From assembly GCA_964388085.1 (NCBI GenBank), contig CAYLZW010000166.1:1-12636 (forward strand): a DNA stretch of 12,636 nucleotides, written 5' to 3'. Each line of letters opens with the position of its first letter. Position 1 is the stretch's first letter. The notes beneath the pieces are model-generated. The model saw only the letters and a list, made by a program, of their open reading frames with translations, did not search any database and was not told the origin of the DNA. This stretch comes from CAYLZW01 sp964388085. Lineage in GTDB: Bacteria > Myxococcota > UBA727 > CAYLZW01. Positions 1-7,560 of this stretch are shown piece by piece. A program made the translations under genes and the position numbers.

Positions 1-1089
<1,089 letters not shown>

Positions 1090-1135
1090 CACGCGCGCTC
1101 TAGCACGAGTACCAGAAGAGCGGGAGGTCAACGGG

Positions 1136-1606
1136 ATGTTCTGGTGGAAGCGCTACGAGCCGCTCCTCGAGCAGAAGGCCGTCCCCGCAAAGGATGCGCT
1201 CGTGGACCTCATCGCCAAGGAGCTGGTCGAGATGTGCCAGTCCTTCCCGCCGGAGGAGCGGCAGGTCGAGTGGCATGACGAGCACCTGCGGCGTCGCCTC
1301 GAGGGGCGCCTACAGGAGCTGCCAAAGGCGGACCCGGCCTTCATCGACGAGGTCTCGCGCCTCATCGTGTGGGATCTCGAGCGCGAGTTCGACGCCATCG
1401 ACCACTACTTCCGAAACCAGTCCTATGGGGACGTGTGCCCGAGCGCCCTGCACGTAGACGCGCTGCAGCTCCTCTGGCGCGTCGGCGTCGAGGTGCTGCT
1501 GACGCGCAAGGACGACGCGGACCCGCACCTGAAGCGCAAGGACCTCGTCACCGCGGCGAAGAAGCTGCCGGAGATCTTTCGGCGCCGCTACCAGCAGCTG
1601 CAGTGA
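1136..1606 (+). CDS. Hypothetical helical protein, 156 aa
   Basis: I do not recognise this protein. Start ATG 1136 is chosen because GGGAGG at 1122-1127 sits 8 bases upstream; the same frame stays open further left only as an antisense shadow of enolase. The 156-residue product begins MFWWKRYEPLLEQK and is charged and predicted to be largely helical, with only two cysteines (C34, C101). No signal peptide, membrane segment or repeat is visible. A run of alternating charge and aromatic residues (VWDLEREFDAIDHYFRNQ, 78-95) and a basic C-terminal helix ending in FRRRYQQLQ are its most distinctive parts. It is probably cytosolic. It is divergent from enolase with 46 bases between starts, so the two may share a regulatory region, and it converges with the 1613 gene with only 6 bases between stops. 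Codon use matches its neighbours, so I take it to be a real resident gene; its role is unknown. Confidence 0.82.
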   Translation: MFWWKRYEPLLEQKAVPAKDALVDLIAKELVEMCQSFPPEERQVEWHDEHLRRRLEGRLQELPKADPAFIDEVSRLIVWDLEREFDAIDHYFRNQSYGDVCPSALHVDALQLLWRVGVEVLLTRKDDADPHLKRKDLVTAAKKLPEIFRRRYQQLQ

Positions 1607-1612
1607 CGAGGG

Positions 1613-2395
1613 CTACTCGCTCTCGGGCGTCATCACCCACAGCGCGCCTCCGCCGGCGGCGACGACGGCGGAGAGCAGCTGCAGCCCCCCGAGCGTCAGG
1701 AACAGCACGTCGCCGTAGTCGCGCGGTGACGCGAAGGGGCCGATCAGCGCGCCCACGACGGGGATGAAGTTGAGCGCGAGCGGCCGCGTCTCGGGGACCC
1801 GGATGCTCGTGAGCACCATCGCGGTGAACGCCGAGGTGGCGAGGTAGGTGAGCGTGAGCGCGGCGACGCCCACGATGAGCGTCGTGACGGCCGTGATGGT
1901 GACCAGCGGCGGCGGCGGATCCACGAGCGGCGCCATGACGTCCAAGACCAGCACGCGCTCGGCGCCCACCTCCTCGAGCACGGCGGCGAACCCGCCCGCT
2001 GCCGTACGCGCGCTGTCGACCAGCGCGGCCTCGTCGTCGCCGGTGACGCTGGCGCGCCGCAGCACCTTCGCGCTCTGCGTGTCCACGAGCGTGAGGTTCA
2101 GGATCAGCAGGTCGCCCGCGTGATCGAGCCGGCCGAACACGGCGTAGCGGGTGCCGACCGCGCTGCCGGCGTCCGTGACGCACTTCTCGCTGGCGCAGCC
2201 GAGCAGCTGCTTCTGGGCCGTGAGAGAGAGGACGTCCCGGAGGTCCGCGGCGGTGAGCACCTCGTAGGAGCCTTCACTGACGGAGGCGGTGACGATGGCG
2301 GTGAGCGCTCGCGAGGCGCGGGTCTCCGCCGGCGGCTCGGCGGCGCTACCGCCCGCGAACAGGACGACGACGACGGAGACGAACAGGCTGCGCAG
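1613..2395 (-). CDS. TolB-N-like envelope protein with C-terminal membrane segments; start codon atypical
   Basis: Read from a CTG at 2395 (260 codons), the product starts (M)RSLFVSVVVVLFAGGSAAE, a convincing signal peptide. Residues about 30-145 look like the TolB-N/FlgO type of alpha/beta domain common in myxobacterial signal-peptide proteins: ADLRDVLSLTAQKQLLGC, a Cys pair C67/C72, then GTRYAVFGRLDHAGDLLIL and LTLVDTQSAKVLRRASV. The C-terminal third carries hydrophobic segments at about 166-190, 206-222 and 229-254, so it is probably anchored in the inner membrane after export. Its molecular role is unknown. It follows the 2446 gene by 50 bases in the same direction and is probably co-transcribed. 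The odd point is the start: no in-frame ATG, GTG or TTG lies between 2395 and the ATG at 2761 deep inside the upstream gene. CTG initiation, reinitiation, or an indel hiding a GTG at 2402 (other frame) are all possible. The coding region is secure; the exact 5' end is not. Confidence 0.8.
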   Translation of the reverse strand: MRSLFVSVVVVLFAGGSAAEPPAETRASRALTAIVTASVSEGSYEVLTAADLRDVLSLTAQKQLLGCASEKCVTDAGSAVGTRYAVFGRLDHAGDLLILNLTLVDTQSAKVLRRASVTGDDEAALVDSARTAAGGFAAVLEEVGAERVLVLDVMAPLVDPPPPLVTITAVTTLIVGVAALTLTYLATSAFTAMVLTSIRVPETRPLALNFIPVVGALIGPFASPRDYGDVLFLTLGGLQLLSAVVAAGGGALWVMTPESE

Positions 2396-2445
2396 GGTGC
2401 ACGGGCCGAGCGACGTGCCGCCGCCGCGAACCGGCGCGGGCGGCG

Positions 2446-4095
2446 TCAGAACGACGCCCCGATGGCGAGGCCCCCGCCGAACTGGGCGTTCAAGCTCTCG
2501 CCCCCGTCGATGCGCAGGCGGTTTCCGGCGCCATCGACGCGGGTGCGGCTGAGGCGCGTGCCGGGGCCGCCGTCCCAGGTGATGAGGAGCAGCGTGGTGC
2601 TGCCGCTCAGCTCGACGTAGACGGGCGCGTAGATGGGGATGCGCAAGACCAGCGTGGCGGCCCCACCGAGGGGGCGCGCGAGGGCGGCCGGGTTGTCGGG
2701 GATCTCTTCGTAGCGGACGAAGGGCAGCGGCTCGGCGTGCAGCTCGCCCTCGAAGCGCCACTTGTCCACGACGTAGGCGCCGTACAGCTCGACGCCGACG
2801 CTGAGCGCGTGCATCTGCCAGCCAGGGATGAGGGTGTAGCCGCGATCGTCCTCGGTGTTGACCTGCGGCTCGACGCTGCTGCCCCAGTAGCGGTACCCCG
2901 CGCGCACGCCGGGGGCGAAGGCCATCTGGCTGCCGAGCTTGAAGGGGTAACGCGCGCGCACGGACGCGCCGGCGCTGATGCCGAGGACGTCGAGCTCCGC
3001 CGGGCGGACGGGGAGGCCCTCGGCCTTGACGTGGAAGGTGGTGACGGCCGCCGCGGCGTCGACGCCGAGGTACTCGATCGGCCAGAAGCTGACGCGCGCG
3101 CCGCCGCCGTAGGCCGTGAAGACGCGGCTCATGTCGTCCTCGACGTTCTTGGCGGCCGCGAACTCGTAGTACCAGGCGCCGCCCGAGCCTCCCGCGCTGA
3201 CCGCGATCCAGTGCATCAGCGGCGTGCTGCCGGCGGCGCTCTCGACGTCGGCCATGGTGACCTCGGGGCGCCGGGAGAGCTCGTCGTCGTCGCCCGACAA
3301 GAGCGGCCTGCGCGTCTCGTCTCGGCCGCCGTCGTCGCCGTCCGCGTCGAGCAGCAGGCGGCGGCGGGGCGCGGGCTCGGCGCGCTCGTCCTCGCGCGTC
3401 TCCGGCCGCCGCCGCACCGCCCTGTCCTCGTCGTCGTCGCCCGCCGGCAGCGGGTCCGGCTCGTCGAGGACGATGTCGCGCACCTCGCCGCCCGCGTCCT
3501 CGTCCTCGTCCTCGAACTCGACGAAGAGATCATCCTCGTCCACGCGCGGCGCAGGCTCGGGCTCGGGCGCCCGCTCCGGGCTGCGCACGAGGACGGGCGC
3601 GTCCGACTCCGGCTCCAGCACCTTCGCGCGCGGCCAGCGCAGCAGCGTCGGCTGCATCGCCTCGACCATCTCGCGCGCGCTCGCGTCCGGATCGTCCGGC
3701 AGCTGGAAGCGCTCGGCGAAGCGCGGCTTGCCGTCGGCGCCGTAGAGGAGCACCTCGACCTCGTCGCCGGCGCGGCGTCCGCGCACGAGGATGTCGACGT
3801 CGCGCTTGTTCATGATGCGGCGCAGCGTCGCGGCCTCGTAGCCGGCGCTGCCCGCGCGCCGCAGATCGCTGCGGAGCCAGCGGTCGCCCTTTACCAGCAC
3901 GGTCTCGATCAGCTCGAGCTCCAGCTCGATGGCTTCCGAGAGGGTTCGCCCACCCGCGCGCTCGCCGTCGAAGGGCGCCACCGCGATCCCGTAGGGGCCG
4001 TCGTTGTCCTTCGCGCGCCTGCGCGCGTGAGCGTCCGGCGCAACCTGCAGCGACGCCAGCGAGAAGACCAGGACGAGGGTGAGCGCGTTGCGCAT
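2446..4095 (-). CDS. Secreted TolB-N-like domain, acidic linker and predicted outer-membrane beta-barrel, 549 aa
   Basis: Start ATG 4095 is chosen because it begins a clean signal peptide, MRNALTLVLVFSLASLQVAP, with likely cleavage after AHA near residue 24; the open frame extends upstream without signal-like sequence. Residues about 34-132 (GIAVAPFDGERAGGRTLSEA through LLYGADGKPRFAERF) resemble the TolB-N-like alpha/beta domain seen also in the next gene. Residues about 160-290 form a low-complexity linker rich in Asp, Glu, Arg and Pro, with tracts such as VEFEDEDEDAGG. From about 293 the sequence shows alternating hydrophobic and polar strands, many Gly and Tyr residues, and a C-terminal Phe (IGASF), consistent with a BAM-inserted beta-barrel. 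The family name is unknown; an outer-membrane protein with a periplasmic domain is inference from pattern. It is divergent from the SDR gene at 4239 and leads the 2395 gene by 50 bases. No strong ribosome-binding site precedes the start. Confidence 0.85.
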   Translation of the reverse strand: MRNALTLVLVFSLASLQVAPDAHARRRAKDNDGPYGIAVAPFDGERAGGRTLSEAIELELELIETVLVKGDRWLRSDLRRAGSAGYEAATLRRIMNKRDVDILVRGRRAGDEVEVLLYGADGKPRFAERFQLPDDPDASAREMVEAMQPTLLRWPRAKVLEPESDAPVLVRSPERAPEPEPAPRVDEDDLFVEFEDEDEDAGGEVRDIVLDEPDPLPAGDDDEDRAVRRRPETREDERAEPAPRRRLLLDADGDDGGRDETRRPLLSGDDDELSRRPEVTMADVESAAGSTPLMHWIAVSAGGSGGAWYYEFAAAKNVEDDMSRVFTAYGGGARVSFWPIEYLGVDAAAAVTTFHVKAEGLPVRPAELDVLGISAGASVRARYPFKLGSQMAFAPGVRAGYRYWGSSVEPQVNTEDDRGYTLIPGWQMHALSVGVELYGAYVVDKWRFEGELHAEPLPFVRYEEIPDNPAALARPLGGAATLVLRIPIYAPVYVELSGSTTLLLITWDGGPGTRLSRTRVDGAGNRLRIDGGESLNAQFGGGLAIGASF

Positions 4096-4108
4096 GGAGG
4101 CGACGCGC

Positions 4109-4114
4109 AGTGTA
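4109..4114 (-). promoter_or_regulatory. Weak candidate -10 for the 4095 gene
   Basis: Reading leftwards, TACACT at 4114-4109 is the best AT-containing hexamer before ATG 4095 in this GC-rich gap and would give a 5' leader of under 10 bases. No good -35 is seen at 16-18 bases upstream. This is a guess from position and composition only. Confidence 0.2.
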
Positions 4115-4204
4115 GTGCATCGCGCGCGGGGCGTGCGGGCAAAGCCTCGTGCCCGGTGGCGCGGCCCGCCCACCGCGGCCGGTTCGAGTGGCGCCGGGTG
4201 GTCG

Positions 4205-4232
4205 TTGACGCTCTGCGCGGGCGGTCGTAGCC
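4205..4232 (+). promoter_or_regulatory. Candidate promoter for the SDR-acyltransferase pair
   Basis: TTGACG at 4205-4210 matches a sigma-70 -35 box at five of six bases. Sixteen bases on is a poor -10 (GTAGCC, 4227-4232). A start of transcription 6-8 bases after it would fall at or next to ATG 4239, so the message could be leaderless or nearly so, which fits the absence of a Shine-Dalgarno sequence there. The -10 match is weak. Confidence 0.3.
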
Positions 4233-4238
4233 GCAGCC

Positions 4239-5390
4239 ATGGCGACGCGACGCGGCACGAAGAAGAGCAAGGGCAGCGCAACGGCGCCCGACGGCGACGC
4301 GAGCCCCGCCAGGAGCCGCACGCGCACCGGCCGCGTCGTCGCCGTCACAGGCGCCTTCGGGTTCTTCGGCCGCCGCCTCATCCAGAAGCTCGAGGCCGAT
4401 CCGAGCGTCGAGCGCGTGGTGGCCATCGACATCCGAAGCCCGGTCGAGCTCGCCGAGCGGGAGGGGGAGTCCACCGATCCGGCCGCCTACCTCGTGGCGC
4501 ACTCGCGCCTGTCCGCGCACCAGCTCGACCTCACGGCGCCGGGCGCCGACCGCGAGCTCGCGGACATCCTCGAGGCCGAGCAGGCGGACGCCCTCTGCCA
4601 CCTCGCGTTCCTGTCGAACCCGACGCACTCGCGCGAGCTCGCGCACGAGCTCGAGAACATCGGCACCATGTACGTGCTGAACGCCGTGCGCGCCTCGCGC
4701 GTGCGCAAGCTGCTGACGCTGTCGACGACGATGGCCTACGGCGCCCGGCACGATAACCCGGGCTGGATCACGGAGGCGCACCCGCTGCAGGGCCCGCAGG
4801 AGAGCCGCTTCATCCGCGACAAGATCGAGGCGGACAAGCAGACGCTGCAGTTCGGTGCGCGCAACAGCGACGTGAAGTGCGCCGTCGTGCGCATGGGCAT
4901 CGTGCTCGGCAGCGGCATCCGCAGCTTCTGGGCGCGCTACTTCGGGCGCCGGCTGGTGCCGACGGTGCTCGGCTACGATCCGCTCTTTCAGCTGCTGCAC
5001 GCCGACGACGCCGTGCGCGGCCTGCAGGCGGTGCTGAACAGCCTCGAGCAGCCGGGATCGAGCGGCGGCGCCTTCAACGTCGTCGGTCGCGGCGTGCTGC
5101 CGCTCTCTCGCATCATCAAGGGCCTCGGGCACAGCTCGCTGCCGCTGCCCGCCACCGTCGGCAGCGGGCTGCTCAGCACGCTGTGGAACCTGCAGGTGGC
5201 GGAGATGCCGCCGTCCTTCGTCGAGTACCTGCGCTGGCCCTGGGTGTGTGACGGGCGCCGCGTCGCCGACGAGATCGGCTTCGTCCCCGCGTGCAGCACC
5301 GCCGAGGTGATCGCGGAGGCGCGCTCGCCGCTGTCGTCGCTCGCGCCCCCGTTCGTGAGCCCCGGCCGCCCCGCCAAGGAGGTCTCGTGA
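4239..5390 (+). CDS. Extended SDR / NAD-dependent epimerase-dehydratase-like protein, 383 aa
   Basis: A Rossmann fold follows a 31-residue basic, probably disordered N-terminus. The dinucleotide motif TGAFGFFG (37-44) fits TGxxGxxG of extended SDRs, D64 in VVAIDIRSP after strand 2 suggests NAD(H) preference, and HLAF (121-124) matches the usual HLAA. The strand LLTLSTTMAYG (158-168) corresponds to the Ser/Thr end of the active site. Where a catalytic YxxxK is expected I read FIRDK (191-195), with Phe replacing Tyr, so ordinary SDR oxidoreductase or epimerase chemistry is uncertain. FNVVGRGVLPLS (279-290) and a C-terminal substrate-binding lobe are typical. The stop overlaps the start of the acyltransferase gene by four bases, so the two are translationally coupled. 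From memory, Mycobacterium tuberculosis has a similar pair, galE2 (Rv0501) followed by Rv0502. A role in sugar-nucleotide, sterol-like or lipid-linked metabolism is possible; the substrate is unknown. Confidence 0.9.
   Translation: MATRRGTKKSKGSATAPDGDASPARSRTRTGRVVAVTGAFGFFGRRLIQKLEADPSVERVVAIDIRSPVELAEREGESTDPAAYLVAHSRLSAHQLDLTAPGADRELADILEAEQADALCHLAFLSNPTHSRELAHELENIGTMYVLNAVRASRVRKLLTLSTTMAYGARHDNPGWITEAHPLQGPQESRFIRDKIEADKQTLQFGARNSDVKCAVVRMGIVLGSGIRSFWARYFGRRLVPTVLGYDPLFQLLHADDAVRGLQAVLNSLEQPGSSGGAFNVVGRGVLPLSRIIKGLGHSSLPLPATVGSGLLSTLWNLQVAEMPPSFVEYLRWPWVCDGRRVADEIGFVPACSTAEVIAEARSPLSSLAPPFVSPGRPAKEVS
5376..5382 (+). promoter_or_regulatory. Strong Shine-Dalgarno inside the SDR 3' end
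   Basis: AAGGAGG lies 4 bases before GTG 5387. It settles the GTG start of the acyltransferase gene over the in-frame ATG at 5291, which sits deep inside the SDR gene. Confidence 0.85.
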
Positions 5391-6202
5391 GCCCGCGCGC
5401 TGATCCGCGCCCGCCGCGCAGCGTCGTCGACGACGAGGGCTTTGACGCCTTCGGCTACGATCCCGCGTTCGAGCGCCGCGCGACGCCCGCGCTCGAGTGG
5501 CTGCTCGATCGCGTATTCCGCCTCTCGCTCGAGGGCGCCGAGCGCGTGCCGACCGACCAGCGCGTCATCTTCGTCTGCAACCACGCCGGCGCCCTGCCCT
5601 GGGACGCCGTCGTGCTGCGCGCCGCCCTCGGCCGCGCCTCGCCCCCGCGCGCCGTGCGCCCGCTCGTCGAGGACGCCGTCATGGCCTCGCCCTTCCTCGG
5701 CACCATCATGCAGCGACTCGGCTGCGTGCGCGCGAGCCAGGACAACGCCGAGCGCCTGCTCGCGCGCGACGAGCCCATCGCGGTCTTCCCCGAAGGCGCG
5801 CTCGGCCTCGGCAAGCCCTACCGTCGACGCTACAAGCTGACGCGCTTTGGCCGCGGCGGCTTCGTGCGCCTGGCGATACGAACGAAGAGCTTGCTCGTGC
5901 CGGTCGCCATCCTCGGCGCCGAGGACGCGGCGCCGCTGCTCATGCGGGTGGAGCTGCCGTCGTCGAGGAGCGGGGGGCTCCCCTACCTGCCGATTACGCC
6001 GCTGTTCCCGCTGCTCGGGCCGCTCGGGCTGTTGCCGTTGCCTGCTCGTTGGTCGATTCGGGTGCTGGACCCGATTGATGCGGCCGCGCGGATCGCGGAC
6101 GCGAACGACAACCTCGCGGTAGGGGAGATGGCGAATCGCGTCCGCGAGCGGATTCAGGACGAGCTGCGCGCGCTGGTGGATTCGCGCGAGCAGATCTTCT
6201 GA
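5387..6202 (+). CDS. PlsC-like lysophospholipid acyltransferase family protein, 271 aa
   Basis: Members of this family transfer acyl groups to glycerol- or other lipid-linked hydroxyls at the inner membrane. The active-site block is VCNHAGALPWDAV (63-75), with H66 and D73 as the expected catalytic pair but separated by six residues rather than the four of classical PlsC enzymes. This spacing resembles the DGAT/TMEM68-like branch, as I recall it. The second signature VFPEGALG (133-140) matches the FPEG glycerophosphate-binding block. KPYRRRYKLTRFGRGGFVRLA (143-163) is basic and amphipathic, and a hydrophobic stretch at 199-219 (PYLPITPLFPLLGPLGLLPL and flanks) may touch the membrane. The GTG start overlaps the SDR stop as GTGA behind a strong AAGGAGG, so the products are probably made together and act in one pathway. 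The acyl acceptor is unknown. The family call is strong, the reaction inferred. Confidence 0.93.
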   Translation: MSPRADPRPPRSVVDDEGFDAFGYDPAFERRATPALEWLLDRVFRLSLEGAERVPTDQRVIFVCNHAGALPWDAVVLRAALGRASPPRAVRPLVEDAVMASPFLGTIMQRLGCVRASQDNAERLLARDEPIAVFPEGALGLGKPYRRRYKLTRFGRGGFVRLAIRTKSLLVPVAILGAEDAAPLLMRVELPSSRSGGLPYLPITPLFPLLGPLGLLPLPARWSIRVLDPIDAAARIADANDNLAVGEMANRVRERIQDELRALVDSREQIF

Positions 6203-6211
6203 GGGACGAAT

Positions 6212-6231
6212 CGCCGCCGGCCGTGGCGGCG
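6212..6231. terminator. GC-rich hairpin after the acyltransferase gene
   Basis: The 7-base arms CGCCGCC (6212-6218) and GGCGGCG (6225-6231) enclose a 6-base loop, 10 bases after the stop at 6202. No T-run follows, so it would be a weak intrinsic terminator or a message-protecting stem. Confidence 0.45.
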
Positions 6232-6237
6232 GACGCC

Positions 6238-6275
6238 ACAATGCCGGCCGACGCATTCGCACCGACCGGCATTGT
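6238..6275. terminator. Inverted repeat between convergent genes, probable bidirectional terminator
   Basis: A perfect 10-base inverted repeat, ACAATGCCGG (6238-6247) and CCGGCATTGT (6266-6275), has an 18-base spacer and lies between the convergent stops at 6202 and 6290. Neither side has a long T-run. Its position makes a shared terminator the simplest reading, although an 18-base spacer is long and a protein-binding site cannot be excluded. Confidence 0.5.
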
Positions 6276-6289
6276 TCCGCGAGTAAGCG

Positions 6290-6967
6290 CTACTCGAGCG
6301 GCATCGGCTCCATCTCCATCTCCGGCTCCGTCTCCTGCATCGGCGCCGTCGGCTCCTCCATTCCGGTCGACGGCTTCGGCTCGCTGCCCATGGGCTGCGC
6401 CTTCAGCTCCTCGATCGACAGCGCGATGTTCTTCATGTTCTTCAAGTCATAGGTGACGCTGATGAGCTGGCCCGGCTGAAACTCACTGCGAATGTGCGCC
6501 TGGATCTGCTTCGACGCCGGAATCGCCGCACCCTCGATCTTCGTGTCGCGGTCCACCGTGACCGGCAGCGCCGCGCCGCCGATATCCAGGATGATCTGCT
6601 CCTGCGTCACCCCGATCACCTTGCCGAACACCCGCTTCTCCGGCGCCTGCTCCGCGGCCTCGACGCGACGCTCGATCTCGTCGGCCATGAGCGCCTCCAT
6701 CTCCTGCTCCGCCGCTTGCTCGTCGGCAGCGCTCGGCTGCTGCTGCGCCTGCATCCCCTCCTGCTCCTGCGCGCGCTCGGCTGACTGCGCGGCCTTGTCG
6801 GCGTGCTCGCTCGCCTTCTCGGCGTGCTGCTGCGCGTCCTTGGCCGGCTGCTCCATCTCCATCTGGGCCGAGGTGCCCTCGTCTTTGTGCTTGTCCTTGT
6901 CACCGCCGGCGAAGGCGGTGCCCGCGAGGCCAACGGCGGCGACGAACATGACAGTGTTGAGCTTCAT
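6290..6967 (-). CDS. Secreted Glu/Gln/Met-rich protein with small beta domain, 225 aa
   Basis: ATG 6967 is preferred because it begins the signal peptide MKLNTVMFVAAVGLAGTAFA, with cleavage likely after AFA near residue 20, and has GGAG 6 bases upstream. An in-frame ATG at 6979 would add four residues. Residues about 30-110 are rich in Ala, Glu, Gln and Lys with heptad-like spacing (DAQQHAEKASEHADKAAQSA), probably a long helix or coiled coil. Residues about 112-188 form a compact beta-rich domain (RVFGKVIGVTQEQIILDIGG ... LPVTVDRDTKIEG ... GQLISVTYDL) resembling DUF5666-like or OB/SH3-like modules. The tail after 190 is a Met/Glu/Pro stretch containing EMEMEPMPLE. The product is probably periplasmic. 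Its function is unknown; similar architectures occur in uncharacterised myxobacterial exported proteins. It lies 181 bases behind the 7149 gene, so its own promoter is possible, though I see no clear one. Confidence 0.85.
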   Translation of the reverse strand: MKLNTVMFVAAVGLAGTAFAGGDKDKHKDEGTSAQMEMEQPAKDAQQHAEKASEHADKAAQSAERAQEQEGMQAQQQPSAADEQAAEQEMEALMADEIERRVEAAEQAPEKRVFGKVIGVTQEQIILDIGGAALPVTVDRDTKIEGAAIPASKQIQAHIRSEFQPGQLISVTYDLKNMKNIALSIEELKAQPMGSEPKPSTGMEEPTAPMQETEPEMEMEPMPLE

Positions 6968-7148
6968 CGCATGCTCCATCCCTTGATGGGTGTGAAGGTG
7001 TGCGGAACGAGAGAGCAACCCGCGTGCACAGCGACGGAGGAGGCGCCCTGGAAAGCCCTGGAGGCCGAGGCTGCAACGGGGAGCGTGACGAAGTGCCGCA
7101 GCGGGCGAGCGGCCGGGTCGGCTTCCGGTCGGGCCACGCGGCTCGAGG
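6968..7148. other. Intergenic gap between the zinc-ribbon gene and the secreted-protein gene
   Basis: This is the 181-base gap inside the minus-strand cluster. I see no credible gene, no clear sigma-70 promoter and no terminator with a T-run. Near its left end a small stem, CCATC/GATGG (6976-6980 and 6985-6989), overlaps the GG of the Shine-Dalgarno before ATG 6967, but it is too short to call regulatory. Two close direct repeats, CCCTGGA near 7050 and GGTCGG near 7120, look incidental. Confidence 0.5.
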
Positions 7149-7532
7149 TCACTTCTTCTTGAACAGGGCCTCGAGGCGCCGCTTCGCCTCGTCTTCCGGG
7201 GATCCCGCGGCGTCGGACGCGGCCGCCGGCGCGGCGGGCGCGGCGCCACCGAAGAGCGCGGCCAGCTTCGCGCGCGCGGCGTCTGCCTCGCTCACCTCGC
7301 CGGGCGCTCCTTCGCGAGGCTTGTAGTACTCGCAGAGGTTCCGGCGGTCCTTCTGCGCGACGTAGTCCGCCTCGGTCTCGCGGCACTCGTTCTCGACGTA
7401 TTTATCGTAGAAGCGGCAGGTGAGGCAGACGTGGAGGTCGGCGGCACAGCGCTCGCACTCCTCGCGAAAGCTCAGGCTGCCGTCGAAGGTGTGCTTCGTG
7501 CCGCACGACGGACAGGTGATGGTGTGCTGCAT
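7149..7532 (-). CDS. Small multi-CxxC zinc-ribbon-like protein, 127 aa
   Basis: ATG 7532 is fixed by AAAGGAG six bases upstream. The N-terminus MQHTITCPSCGTKHTFDG shows a first CPSC knuckle (C7, C10), then CERC (C26, C29) and CLTC (C36, C39), followed by FYDKYVENEC with C50 and NLCEYY with C66. Eight cysteines in 60 residues imply one or two structural zinc sites. The second half, LHVCLTCRFYDKYVENECRE leading into DRRNLCEYYKP, recalls a motif I have seen in many uncharacterised proteobacterial proteins, often of this size. Residues 80-120 are an Ala/Pro-rich linker, ending in a basic tail LEALFKKK. It is cytosolic, with no signal peptide. It follows the YkgJ-like gene by 28 bases in the same direction, so the two are probably co-transcribed. 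A regulatory, chaperone or metal-handling role is conceivable; none is shown by sequence. Confidence 0.88.
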   Translation of the reverse strand: MQHTITCPSCGTKHTFDGSLSFREECERCAADLHVCLTCRFYDKYVENECRETEADYVAQKDRRNLCEYYKPREGAPGEVSEADAARAKLAALFGGAAPAAPAAASDAAGSPEDEAKRRLEALFKKK

Positions 7533-7560
7533 GAGCGGCTCCTTTGCCTGCGCCGGCGCG

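Noticed and set aside
2737..4230. Long plus-strand open frame of 497 codons opposite the barrel-protein gene
   Set aside because: It is antisense to a gene with a signal peptide and domain structure, has Arg/Ala/Val/His-rich shadow composition and no recognisable motif; it reflects codon bias in GC-rich DNA.
6976..6989. Small stem overlapping the Shine-Dalgarno before ATG 6967, considered as a thermosensor or translational switch
   Set aside because: It has five base pairs and a 4-base loop covering only part of the site; stems this short are expected by chance.
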